Source: Mesorhizobium sp. M4B.F.Ca.ET.058.02.1.1 (GTDB taxonomy: Bacteria; Pseudomonadota; Alphaproteobacteria; Rhizobiales; Rhizobiaceae). Taken from it: a stretch of DNA of 64,000 nucleotides. The number at the start of each line of letters is the position of its first letter. Position 1 is the stretch's first letter. The position numbers and the translations under genes were made by a program. The DNA lies in NCBI RefSeq assembly GCF_003952505.1, contig NZ_CP034450.1:6397469-6461468 (forward strand). The letters run 5' to 3'. The notes under the pieces are model-generated. The model was not told the origin of the DNA. It saw only the letters and a list, made by a program, of their open reading frames with translations, and did no database searches. Below, piece by piece: positions 27,810 to 36,432 of this stretch.

Positions 27810-28253
27810 TCAGCTTTGGCCGGCGAAATGGCTCTTCAGCGCGTTGAAGCCGCCCTGGAAGACATTGGCGCCCATGCCTTCGGCGAGCTTGTCGGCTTCC
27901 TCGGGAGCGGCGTCGAAGCTCGCGCTCCATTCGGCAAAGGTGCGGTCGCCGTCGGTGACACGTCGCAACTGCAGCGTCGCCTTGTGATTGGTGATCGGCT
28001 GCGGGGTCTCGAGGATGGAGTAGCTGACCAGAAACTTCTCGTCGGAGAAGTCGAGCAGCTTTTCGCGCAGGCGGGCGCCGCTGACGAGCTGGAAGTTGCG
28101 CACGCAGCCAACCGTGCTTGCGTCCTTGCCGTCCTCGATATGGCTTTCGACCATGCGCGGGTGCCAGCCCGGCAGGCCGTTGAAGTCGCGTATCCGCGCC
28201 CAGACCTGTTCGACCGGCGCGTCGATGACGCTGGAGATGGTGATTTTCGCCAT
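27810..28253 (-). CDS. SRPBCC-fold protein (CoxG/polyketide-cyclase-like)
   Basis: 147 residues, no signal peptide. MAKITISSVIDAPVEQVWAR opens a START/SRPBCC barrel as in polyketide-cyclase and CoxG proteins. CoxG-like proteins accompany CO-dehydrogenase-type operons and may help recruit the enzyme to the membrane or bind a hydrophobic ligand. First gene of the operon, 123 bases downstream of the AraC gene. Confidence 0.75.
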   Translation of the reverse strand: MAKITISSVIDAPVEQVWARIRDFNGLPGWHPRMVESHIEDGKDASTVGCVRNFQLVSGARLREKLLDFSDEKFLVSYSILETPQPITNHKATLQLRRVTDGDRTFAEWSASFDAAPEEADKLAEGMGANVFQGGFNALKSHFAGQS

Positions 28254-28314
28254 GGAGCCGTTCCCTTGCGGATGCGTATGGCGGGAAGGGTAGGGCGCAC
28301 AGGCAGCCGGCGCT

Positions 28315-28354
28315 TATCAATGCGTCTTGAGTGCCTATCAATCAGTCTGAAAAT
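28315..28354 (-). promoter_or_regulatory. Putative AraC-regulator operator of the molybdenum hydroxylase operon
   Basis: Two direct repeats GCTTATCAAT/GCCTATCAAT start 21 bases apart (TATCAAT at 28315 and 28336), two helical turns, the layout of AraC-type half-sites. The second repeat continues into CAGTCTGAAAAT; the 22-base stretch 28333-28354 recurs inverted at 29327-29348 with 19 matches. Confidence 0.6.
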
Positions 28355-28376
28355 AGACCGAAACAGCCAGGGCCGC

Positions 28377-29204
28377 TCAAGCCATCGCCCGCGCCGCCTC
28401 GCGATAGAGCGTCGGCGGCACGCCGACATGGTCGCGGAAGAAGCGCGAAAAATTGCCCTGGGTGGTGAAGCCGAGATTGCAAGCGACCGAGATCAGCGGT
28501 TCCTGCGACCATTGCAGCTGGCGCACGGCTTCCTCCATGCGCAGCGTGTTCCAGTAGACGTTCGGCGTCAGATTGGTCTGTTCCTTGAACAAGGCGAAGA
28601 AATGCGGCCTCGACAGGCCGACGCTGCGGGCCACGTCGTCGAAGGAGATGCGTTCGCAGACATTGGCCTTCATCAGCTGGATCGCCTTGCGGACGCGGAA
28701 ATCCTGCATGGTGTTGACGCGGCCACGCGCCACATGCGGCGCCGAGGCGTCGGCGGCGTCGAGCACGCTGTCGATGAAGCGCTCGATCTCGTAATTGGCG
28801 ATGTCGTCGATGCTCTCATTGTCGCTGAGATGATCGAGCAGGTGCGCCGCCGCCTGGTGCAGCCACGGCTCCAGCGTGATCGCGGCCTGCGCGAACAGCG
28901 GCGCCGACGAGGGCAGGTCGCGGCGCCGGCGGGCCCAGTCGGGATCGATGTAGAAGGCGAGGAACAGGCCCGGCCTGCCGTCATGCGACAGGGCATGGCT
29001 GTGCGGCTGGAACGAATTGATGCCGGCGGCGGTGTCGGGCCCGAGCCGCACCGTCTCGCGGCCGATGGTCATCTCGCCGGCCGTGCCTTCAAGCCAGATG
29101 ATCAGATGCGCCTCGACATGGGCATGGGTGACGAAGTCGTTGGCGACATTCAGGACAGAGACATGTCCGAACCGGCCCCAATAGAGCCTGATCGCGTCCG
29201 TCAT
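28377..29204 (-). CDS. AraC-family transcriptional regulator
   Basis: 275 residues. An N-terminal cupin-like sensing region (about 20-130; HVEAHLIIWLEGTAGEM) precedes two helix-turn-helix motifs: FDDVARSVGLSRPHFFALF (near 192) and LISVACNLGFTTQGNFSRFF (near 240). Adjacent to and upstream of the molybdenum hydroxylase operon on the same strand; a shared 22-base element in both upstream regions makes it the likely activator of that operon and of itself. Confidence 0.87.
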   Translation of the reverse strand: MTDAIRLYWGRFGHVSVLNVANDFVTHAHVEAHLIIWLEGTAGEMTIGRETVRLGPDTAAGINSFQPHSHALSHDGRPGLFLAFYIDPDWARRRRDLPSSAPLFAQAAITLEPWLHQAAAHLLDHLSDNESIDDIANYEIERFIDSVLDAADASAPHVARGRVNTMQDFRVRKAIQLMKANVCERISFDDVARSVGLSRPHFFALFKEQTNLTPNVYWNTLRMEEAVRQLQWSQEPLISVACNLGFTTQGNFSRFFRDHVGVPPTLYREAARAMA

Positions 29205-29326
29205 GAGTATATCCTCCCGCGGGCGACTGGCCTCCCTTCGCCCGCCCGGGGATTGTGCGGCGGGCGTCGGGCGCTCGTCAAGGCGCGTGCGCTAGGTCTC
29301 ACAGGCGCCTTGCGCCGCACGGGCGG

Positions 29327-29348
29327 ATTTTCAGACTGAGCGATAGGA
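29327..29348 (+). promoter_or_regulatory. Inverted copy of the AraC operator element upstream of araC-type gene
   Basis: ATTTTCAGACTGA then GCGATAGG matches the reverse complement of 28333-28354 at 19 of 22 positions, including an exact 12-base block. It lies about 125 bases upstream of the AraC regulator start (29204) and 18 bases after the end of the next gene, so autoregulation is likely. Confidence 0.6.
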
Positions 29349-29365
29349 GCCGGATCCGGTCCGGC

Positions 29366-30364
29366 CTAGTCGCTGCGCCTGAAATTGCGGATACGGTCGA
29401 ACAGGACCGCGAGCAGGATGGCGCCGCCGATGAAGGTGCCTTGCCAGAAGGCGTTGATGCCGAGCAGGCCAAGGCTGTTGCGGATCACCTCGATCAGCGC
29501 CGCACCGACGATGGCGCCGAAGGCGGTGCCGACACCGCCGGCGAGATTGGCGCCGCCGATGACGGTGGCGGCGATCACCTGCAATTCCATGCCGGTGCCG
29601 ATGTTGGTGGTGACGGCGCCCAGCCAGCCGGTCTCGATGATGCCGGCAATGCCGGCCGCGAGCGCCGAGATCATGTAGACTGCGACCTTGATCTGCTTGA
29701 CGGGAACACCGGTGAGCGTCGCCGCATGCTCGTTGCCGCCGATGGCGAAGATGTGCCGGCCGAACTTGGTCCAGCGCAGCGTGAAGCCGGTGATCAGCGC
29801 CAGAAGGATCATGTAGAGCACCGGATTGGCGATGCCGAACACCCAGGCGCCGCCGCCCAGCGCGAGCAGCTTGTCGTGGTCCGGACCGAACTGGAAGACG
29901 ACCGTGTTGTTGGAGGCGACCATAGCGAGGCTGCGCGCGATGGACAGCATGCCGAGCGTCACCACGAACGGCGGAAAGCCGAGATACGCGATCAGAATGC
30001 CGTTGAAAGCGCCGATGACGAGCGCTGTCAGGATGGTGGCGAGGATGCCGACTTCGATGCCGTAGCCGGCATGCATGGTGACCGCCAGCACCATCGAGCA
30101 CAGGCAAAGCACCGAGCCGACCGACAGGTCGATGCCGCCGGTGATGATGACGAAGGTCATGCCGAGCGCGACGATGGCGACGAAGGTGATGTTGCGGGTG
30201 ATGTTGTAGAGGTTCTTCTGCGTGGCGAAGGCGTCGGTGGCGAAGGACAGGAACAGGCAGGCGAGGATCACCGCGATCACCACCCAGAAAGTCTGGCTGC
30301 CGAGCAGCCGCGACATGAAGGTGTGCTGCTTCTGCGCGATCGTCTGGTCAAGGGTGACTGCCAT
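29366..30364 (-). CDS. Sugar ABC transporter permease, RbsC/FrcC type
   Basis: 332 residues, about 8-10 membrane helices. MTFVIITGGIDLSVGSVL near 80 and GGVGTAFGAIVGAALIEVIRNSLGLLG in part near 275 are the ribose-type (CUT2) permease signatures. Downstream of the ATPase gene by 55 bases on the same strand. The matching binding protein is divergent at 31613. Sugar not identifiable. Confidence 0.9.
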   Translation of the reverse strand: MAVTLDQTIAQKQHTFMSRLLGSQTFWVVIAVILACLFLSFATDAFATQKNLYNITRNITFVAIVALGMTFVIITGGIDLSVGSVLCLCSMVLAVTMHAGYGIEVGILATILTALVIGAFNGILIAYLGFPPFVVTLGMLSIARSLAMVASNNTVVFQFGPDHDKLLALGGGAWVFGIANPVLYMILLALITGFTLRWTKFGRHIFAIGGNEHAATLTGVPVKQIKVAVYMISALAAGIAGIIETGWLGAVTTNIGTGMELQVIAATVIGGANLAGGVGTAFGAIVGAALIEVIRNSLGLLGINAFWQGTFIGGAILLAVLFDRIRNFRRSD

Positions 30365-30419
30365 TATCGACCTTTCCTGCCGGGCCGCGCCAGCACCGTA
30401 AATTCCGGGGTTGCCGTGC

Positions 30420-31163
<744 letters not shown>

Positions 31164-31278
31164 CAGCGTTATGCCTCCCTGTTGCGGCCTGCGGTTCTGC
31201 CGCGGCCTCGCTCTCCCCAGCTCCTCCCCGGGAACGGCGATTTCGCGCATTTACGCTAATGCTCATGCAGGCGTCAAT

Positions 31279-31334
31279 CAATTGTCGGACGAATTGAAGA
31301 CATGTTTTACCAAAAATCCGTTTTGTAGGACAAA
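31279..31334. promoter_or_regulatory. Putative GntR operators in the divergent ABC transporter promoter
   Basis: Two inverted repeats lie between the divergent ATPase and binding-protein genes: CAATTGTCGGACGAATTG (31279-31296, perfect but for one extra base) and TTTGTAGGACAAA (31322-31334). Both resemble TATTGTCCGACAATA at 34591-34605 (TTGTC/GACAA core), as expected for operators of FCD-type GntR repressors, two of which are encoded close by. Confidence 0.5.
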
Positions 31335-31387
31335 TAGCAATTGACGTTGGCCGCAAGCCGATATTAGCTAAGCATCGGAGGAAGATC

Positions 31388-31564
31388 ATGCCGATCTTTG
31401 GACCCGGCTGGGCGGGCGGAATCGGCGGGCGCGATACCGGTCCGGGACTTGGCGGCAGTTCTCGTCAGCGCGGTTCGGTATTGCATCTGGAAATGCTTAT
31501 CGACCTGGACTGGCGGGGCACGAGCGCTCGTGAAACGATGCTCTGTTTTCGCGCACCGGGTTGA
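31388..31564 (+). CDS. Possible small protein or leader peptide, 58 residues
   Basis: An ATG at 31388 directly follows a strong ribosome site (CGGAGGAAG) and opens a 58-codon frame beginning MPIFGPGWAGGIGGRDTG and ending at TGA 31562. No recognisable domain; Gly-rich start. It lies in the 449-base gap between the divergent transporter genes, 48 bases before the binding-protein ATG. It could be a leader peptide, a real small protein, or a chance frame. TTGACG at 31341 is a possible -35 element for it. Confidence 0.3.
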   Translation: MPIFGPGWAGGIGGRDTGPGLGGSSRQRGSVLHLEMLIDLDWRGTSARETMLCFRAPG

Positions 31565-31612
31565 TCTGCGTGGCGGGCACGCCGTGCCCGTCTGTTTCAA
31601 GGGAGGACTGAT

Positions 31613-32602
31613 ATGAGGAAATCACTTTTGCTCGCCGCTGCCGCCGTCATGGCGTTGGGCGCCGGGCCGGCACTGGCCAAGAAACAGCTCGTCATTGTGG
31701 TGAAGGGGCTCGACAACCCATTCTTCGAAGCCATCCACCAGGGCTGCGAGAAGTGGAACAAGGAAAACGCCAGCTCGGAATATGAATGCTTCTACACCGG
31801 CCCGGCATCGACTTCGGACGAGGCCGGCGAGGCCCAGATCGTGCAGGACATGCTGAGCAAGCCCGACACGGTGGCGATGGCGATTTCGCCTTCGAATGCG
31901 CCGCTGATCGCGCAGACGATCAAGACCGCCAATCCCTCGATCCCGATCATGACGGTCGATGCCGACCTTGCCAAGGAAGATGCGGGCCTTCGCAAGACCT
32001 ATCTCGGCACCGACAACTATCTGATGGGCAAGAAGATTGGTGAATACATCAAGAAGGCCAAGCCCAATGGCGGCAAGATCTGCACCATCGAGGGCAATCC
32101 GGCGGCCGACAACATCCTGCGCCGCGCGCAAGGCATGCGTGACGCGCTGTCGGGCAAGGACGGTCTCGCCGCGCTTGCCGGCGAAGGCGGCTGGACGGAA
32201 GTCGCCGGCTGCCCGGTGTTCACCAATGACGACGGCGCCAAGGGCGTGCAGGCGATGACCGACATCCTCGCCGCAAATCCCGACCTCGACGCCTTCGGCA
32301 TCATGGGCGGCTGGCCGCTGTTCGGCGCACCGCAGCCCTATCGCGACCTGTTCAAGCCGATGGCCGACAAGATCGCCAGCAACGCCTTCGTCATCGGCGC
32401 CGCCGACACGATCGGCGACGAGGTGGCGATCGCCAGGGATGGACTGGTGACCGCGCTGGTCGGCCAGCGGCCGTTCGAAATGGGCTACAAGGCGCCGTCG
32501 GTGATGATCGACCTCATCGAAGGCAAGAAGGTCGACGACCCGGTCTTCACCGGTCTCGATGAATGCACCAAGGACACGGTCGACACCTGCATCCAGAAGT
32601 AG
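31613..32602 (+). CDS. Sugar ABC transporter substrate-binding protein (periplasmic, RbsB-like)
   Basis: 329 residues with signal peptide (MRKSLLLAAAAVMALGAGPALA). Type I periplasmic binding fold: VIVVKGLDNPFFEAIHQGCEKW at the start, IPIMTVDAD, and GAADTIGDEVAIARDG. Good ribosome site (GGGAGGAC). Divergent from its ATPase and permease genes. A stem-loop follows at 32614. Ligand unknown; the nearby dehydrogenase pair suggests a sugar or polyol that is oxidised. Confidence 0.9.
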   Translation: MRKSLLLAAAAVMALGAGPALAKKQLVIVVKGLDNPFFEAIHQGCEKWNKENASSEYECFYTGPASTSDEAGEAQIVQDMLSKPDTVAMAISPSNAPLIAQTIKTANPSIPIMTVDADLAKEDAGLRKTYLGTDNYLMGKKIGEYIKKAKPNGGKICTIEGNPAADNILRRAQGMRDALSGKDGLAALAGEGGWTEVAGCPVFTNDDGAKGVQAMTDILAANPDLDAFGIMGGWPLFGAPQPYRDLFKPMADKIASNAFVIGAADTIGDEVAIARDGLVTALVGQRPFEMGYKAPSVMIDLIEGKKVDDPVFTGLDECTKDTVDTCIQK

Positions 32603-32613
32603 GTCTCGATCTC

Positions 32614-32637
32614 GGGGTGCCCTTCGAAGGGCGCCCC
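32614..32637 (+). terminator. Stem-loop after the sugar-binding protein gene
   Basis: GGGGTGCCC-TTCGAA-GGGCGCCCC forms a 9-pair stem (one G-T pair) starting 12 bases after the stop. It is not followed by a T-run, so it may stabilise the abundant binding-protein transcript as much as terminate it. Confidence 0.55.
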
Positions 32638-32783
32638 GTCACTTCCCTCAGGGACAAGGACAGGCAGCGTTGTCGGGGCGGCAGTCTCCGGATTTGACGC
32701 GCCCATAGGTCGGCGAAGGCATCCGCGGGCGCGGACAATTCCGGACAGTTTCCACGCGACGGACTGACGATGCCGGAACGCCG

Positions 32784-33560
32784 ATGCCGGACGACAAATC
32801 AAGAAAACGCTCTGCCGGGACCACGGCCAGCCATCCACTTGTCGCTGTTCGGCGACCGGAGATGGCCTGGAACCCGGGCTCGAGCGTGCATGCCTCGCTT
32901 GCCAGCGAGATCGGTCTTCGGATCGTGCGCGGCGACTATCCGCCGGGCACCATCCTGCCCAACGAGGCCAAATGGTCGGAAACCTTCAACGTCAGCCGCT
33001 CGGCGGTGCGCGAGGCGATCAAGATGCTGATGGCCAAGAGCCTTCTGGCATCACGCCCCAAGATCGGAAGCTGGGTGGAGCCGAAGGAACGCTGGAACCT
33101 GCTCGACCGCGATGTGCTTGCCTGGTACGCGAGCGCGCCGGACCGCGAGCTGTTCCTGAAGACGGTGCAGGAATTCCGCCACATCATCGAACCGGAAGCC
33201 AGCGCCTTCGCCGCCATGCGCAGGAGCGAGGAGCAGATGGCCGAGATCAGCCAGGCCTGCCGCGAGATGGGGGCTGCCACAAACCTGCAGGAGCGCACGC
33301 GCGCCGACACGCGCTTTCACCTCGCCATCCTCAGGGCATCGGGCAACGAGCTGCTGGTGCCGCTCGGCGTGCTGATCGAATCGGCGCTCGACCATTTGTT
33401 CGTCTTCGTCACGCGCGAGCACAGCGACCAGCGGCGGGCGCAGTCGTTGCACGAGGCCATAGAGAAGAACATCCGCCTCAAGCGCCCGGCCGCCGCTCGA
33501 ACCGCCGTGCACCGGCTGCTGGCCAACACCGACGAGGTCATCGAGCGGTCGCGGCGGTGA
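32784..33560 (+). CDS. GntR-family regulator, FCD type, copy 1
   Basis: 258 residues. GntR winged helix (about 38-105; ILPNEAKWSETFNVSRSAVRE) plus an all-helical FCD effector domain (about 125-250; metal-type positions include RFHLAILRASGN). From GSSVHASLASEIG onward it is nearly identical to the second copy at 35636-36412; the DNA-binding domains differ at one residue (N/D). It follows the binding-protein gene, so it likely controls the transporter and the dehydrogenases between the two copies. Confidence 0.88.
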   Translation: MPDDKSRKRSAGTTASHPLVAVRRPEMAWNPGSSVHASLASEIGLRIVRGDYPPGTILPNEAKWSETFNVSRSAVREAIKMLMAKSLLASRPKIGSWVEPKERWNLLDRDVLAWYASAPDRELFLKTVQEFRHIIEPEASAFAAMRRSEEQMAEISQACREMGAATNLQERTRADTRFHLAILRASGNELLVPLGVLIESALDHLFVFVTREHSDQRRAQSLHEAIEKNIRLKRPAAARTAVHRLLANTDEVIERSRR

Positions 33561-33578
33561 CGCGAGGCCTTCCCGACT

Positions 33579-34517
33579 TCAAATCTTCTGCTTCACGCCA
33601 TCTTTTGACGGCATCAGGTCGACGCCGTTGACCTTGCCGATATGGGTCGCCAGCATCGGCACGAACTGCTCGGCCGGGCCGGCGGCGAAGGCGCCGGCAA
33701 AGGCGTTCTTGGTGGCGTTGCCGAGCGGGTTGGCGATGCCGGCGGCGCCCGCCATGGATTCCAGATAGGTAAGGTCCTTGAAGGCGTTGGCGATGGAGAA
33801 TTTATGCGCGTCCCGGTCGCCCTCCAGCGTCCACCGCATGAAGGTCTGGTAGAAGGGGCAGTCCATGCGGCCGTTGCGGATGACGCTGTCGAAACGCGGC
33901 GGCGAGATGCCGACCTTCTCGGCCAGCGCCAGCGCCTCGGAATAGATCGCGGCGTAGCCCAGCGAGATGAAATTGTTGAGCAATTTCATGCGGTGGCCGT
34001 CGCCGGTGTCGCCGATATGGACGATGCGGCCGGCCCAGGTCTCGATCACCGGCTTCACCCTGTTGAAAACCGGGTCGGGCGCACCGACCATGGCGTCCAG
34101 CGTGCCTTCCCAGGCCTCCTTCGGCGTGCGGCTAAGCGGCGCGTCGACATAGTCGACGCCGAGCGCCTTGAGTTCGGCAGCCAGCGCCACCGTCGAGACC
34201 GGATCGGAGGTCGAGCAATCGACGACCACCGCGCCTTGCCTCAGGCCCTCCTTCAGGCCGCCGGGGCCGCGAATGATGGCTTCGACCTCGCGCGAGCCGG
34301 TGACGCAGATGAAGACGATGTCGGATGATGCCGCCACCTCGCGCGATGTCGCCGCTTCTGTGGCGCCGCGACCAGCCAGGTCATCCGCCGGTTTGCGGTT
34401 CTTGCGGCCGAGGAAGGTCAGCGGATAGCCCTTGTCGACGATATTCTTGGCGATGCCGTGGCCCATCAGGCCCAAACCGATAAAGCCGATCCTCTCTCGC
34501 GCGGCGGTCGTGTTCAT
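33579..34517 (-). CDS. NAD(P)-dependent beta-hydroxyacid dehydrogenase (3-hydroxyisobutyrate dehydrogenase family)
   Basis: 312 residues from ATG 34517. Rossmann start IGFIGLGLMGHGIAKN near 10-25; catalytic lysine in GDGHRMKLLNNFISLG near 176; DAPLSRTPKEAWEG is the substrate loop. Family members oxidise 3-hydroxyisobutyrate, tartronate semialdehyde, threonate or similar acids. Divergent from the SDR gene with two palindromes between them, so both are likely repressed by the flanking GntR proteins. Confidence 0.85.
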   Translation of the reverse strand: MNTTAARERIGFIGLGLMGHGIAKNIVDKGYPLTFLGRKNRKPADDLAGRGATEAATSREVAASSDIVFICVTGSREVEAIIRGPGGLKEGLRQGAVVVDCSTSDPVSTVALAAELKALGVDYVDAPLSRTPKEAWEGTLDAMVGAPDPVFNRVKPVIETWAGRIVHIGDTGDGHRMKLLNNFISLGYAAIYSEALALAEKVGISPPRFDSVIRNGRMDCPFYQTFMRWTLEGDRDAHKFSIANAFKDLTYLESMAGAAGIANPLGNATKNAFAGAFAAGPAEQFVPMLATHIGKVNGVDLMPSKDGVKQKI

Positions 34518-34538
34518 GTGCGTCTCGTCCTGTCTGAA

Positions 34539-34605
34539 AATTATCGATAATTGCGCTGCCGTTCTTGCCGCATGCGCTCGCGGAATGCAATATTGTCCGA
34601 CAATA
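34539..34605. promoter_or_regulatory. Two palindromes in the divergent dehydrogenase promoter
   Basis: AATTATCGATAATT (34539-34552) is a perfect 14-base palindrome and TATTGTCCGACAATA (34591-34605) a perfect 15-base palindrome. They lie between the divergent genes starting at 34517 and 34637. The second has the TTGTC-N-GACAA form typical of FCD-type GntR operators and resembles two sites near 31279-31334. Confidence 0.65.
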
Positions 34606-34636
34606 CACATAGTCCCCAAGCGATGTGGAGAGCGAA

Positions 34637-35533
34637 ATGACGAAGCGGATCATGTTCACCGGTGGCAGCGGCAAGGCGGGGCGTCATGTCGTGCAATATC
34701 TGGTCGAGCATGGCTGCCAGGTGCTCAACATCGATACCAAGCCGCTCGACAATCCCAAGGTGCGCACGCTGATTACCGACATCACCGACAGCGGCCAGGT
34801 TTTCAACGCGCTGTCGAGCTATATGGGCCTGCATGAGTTCGACCCGTCGCTGCGTCCGCAGCCGGTCGACGCCGTTGTGCATTTCGCCGCCATCCCGCGC
34901 ATCATGATCACGCCCGACAACGAGGTGTTCCGTATCAACGCGATGGGCACCTACAATGTCATCGAGGCGGCGGTGAAACTCGGCATCCGCAAGGTGGTGG
35001 TTGCGTCCAGCGAGACGACCTACGGGCTGGTCTTCGCCAACGAGCCGCGCGATCCCAAATATTTCCCGCTCGACGAGGAGTACGACGTCGATCCAATGGA
35101 CAGCTACGCGCTGTCAAAGATCGTCAACGAAAAGACGGCGCGCGCCTTCGCGCAGCGCAACGGCACCGACATCTACGCCTTGCGCATCGGCAACGTCATT
35201 GAGCCGCATGAGTATTCGCTGTTCCCGAAATGGTTCGCCGATCCGGGCTTCCGCAAGCGGATCGCCTGGAGCTATGTCGACGCCCGCGACCTTGGCCAGA
35301 TCACGCTCCGCGCCATCGAGAAGGACGGGCTCGGCTATCAGGTGTTCAACGCCGCCAACGACGACACCTCGTCCGACCTGCCGACAGCGGAACTCCTGAA
35401 GCGGTTCTATCCGAACGTGCCGGTCAAGGAGGAGTTCGGCGAATACGAGACGCTGCTCTCCAACCGCAAGGCGCGCGACCTGCTCGGCTTCCGTCCGGAG
35501 CACAGCTGGCGCAAATACGTCAAAACGGCATGA
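34637..35533 (+). CDS. NAD-dependent epimerase/dehydratase (extended SDR) family protein
   Basis: 298 residues from ATG 34637 with GGAGAG upstream (an in-frame GTG at 34625 is less likely). Rossmann motif TGGSGKAGRHVV near 7-18; active-site YALSK near 161 with upstream serine in VASSETTYG. Extended-SDR relatives include uronate dehydrogenases and nucleotide-sugar epimerases; the lack of nearby nucleotide-sugar genes favours oxidation of a free sugar or lactone formation. Lies between two paralogous GntR genes. Confidence 0.82.
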   Translation: MTKRIMFTGGSGKAGRHVVQYLVEHGCQVLNIDTKPLDNPKVRTLITDITDSGQVFNALSSYMGLHEFDPSLRPQPVDAVVHFAAIPRIMITPDNEVFRINAMGTYNVIEAAVKLGIRKVVVASSETTYGLVFANEPRDPKYFPLDEEYDVDPMDSYALSKIVNEKTARAFAQRNGTDIYALRIGNVIEPHEYSLFPKWFADPGFRKRIAWSYVDARDLGQITLRAIEKDGLGYQVFNAANDDTSSDLPTAELLKRFYPNVPVKEEFGEYETLLSNRKARDLLGFRPEHSWRKYVKTA

Positions 35534-35608
35534 TGGGGCGCAAAGCCGTGGCTGATCTGTGCACAGCCGCCGGCTTTGCGCTCCATCAGCCTTGCCGTGC
35601 TTGACAGG

Positions 35609-35623
35609 GTCCGAAATCCGGAC
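35609..35623. promoter_or_regulatory. Palindrome upstream of the second GntR gene
   Basis: GTCCG-AAATC-CGGAC, perfect 5-base arms, 12 bases before the chosen start at 35636. The half TCCGGAC recurs at 32740-32746 upstream of GntR copy 1. Possible autoregulatory site; weaker than the sites at 34591 and 31279. Confidence 0.35.
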
Positions 35624-35635
35624 TTTCTGGGGCAG

Positions 35636-36412
35636 ATGCGGAACGGGAAGCCGAACAAGGAAAAATCACCGGAGCAGGCGGCGTCCGCCGAGCGCCAGGC
35701 CGCCATTCGCCGAGCCGATGCGCCGCGCATTCCGGGATCGAGCGTGCATGCTTCGCTGGCCAGCGAGATCGGCCTTCGGATTGTGCGCGGCGACTATCCG
35801 CCGGGCACCATCCTGCCCAACGAGGCCAAATGGTCAGAGACCTTCGACGTCAGCCGTTCGGCCGTGCGCGAGGCGATCAAGATGCTGATGGCCAAGAGCC
35901 TTTTGGCATCGCGTCCGAAGATCGGCAGCTGGGTGGAGCCGAAAGAGCGCTGGAACCTGCTCGACCGCGATGTGCTTGCCTGGTACGCAACGTCGCCGGA
36001 CCGGGAGGTGTTCCTGAAAACGGTCCAGGAATTTCGCCACATCATCGAGCCGGAAGCGACGGCTTTCGCCGCGATGCGGCGTACCGAAGAACAGATGGCC
36101 GAGATCAGCCAGGCCTGCCGCGAGATGGGCGAGGCACCGACCCTGCAGGAGCGGACGCGCGCCGACACGCGCTTCCACCTCGCCATTCTCAGGGCATCGG
36201 GCAACGACTTGCTGGTGCCGCTTGGCGTGCTGATCGAATCCGCGTTCGACCATCTGTTCAGCTACACGACGCGAGAGGTCGACGACCTGCAACATGCGCA
36301 GAAGCTGCATGAGGCGATCGAGAAGAACATCCGTCTGCAGCGGCCGGACGCGGCGCGCGCCGCGGTGCGCAAGCTGCTCGCCAACACCGATGACGTCATT
36401 AAATCGAGATAG
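35636..36412 (+). CDS. GntR-family regulator, FCD type, copy 2
   Basis: 258 residues from ATG 35636, the same length as copy 1 (an upstream frame to 35576 runs through a palindrome). Same architecture: DNA-binding domain about 38-105 with ILPNEAKWSETFDVSRSAVRE, FCD domain after it. The two copies diverge only in the first 30 residues and around the effector domain (VTREHSDQRRAQ against TTREVDDLQHAQ), which suggests shared operators but possibly different ligands or heterodimers. Confidence 0.88.
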   Translation: MRNGKPNKEKSPEQAASAERQAAIRRADAPRIPGSSVHASLASEIGLRIVRGDYPPGTILPNEAKWSETFDVSRSAVREAIKMLMAKSLLASRPKIGSWVEPKERWNLLDRDVLAWYATSPDREVFLKTVQEFRHIIEPEATAFAAMRRTEEQMAEISQACREMGEAPTLQERTRADTRFHLAILRASGNDLLVPLGVLIESAFDHLFSYTTREVDDLQHAQKLHEAIEKNIRLQRPDAARAAVRKLLANTDDVIKSR

Positions 36413-36432
36413 ACGACGCGACCCGAGCGAAA

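Noticed and set aside
31398..31616. 72-codon plus-strand frame overlapping the sugar-binding protein start
   Set aside because: Needs a TTG start without a ribosome site and overlaps the well-supported gene; the 31388 frame has better start signals.
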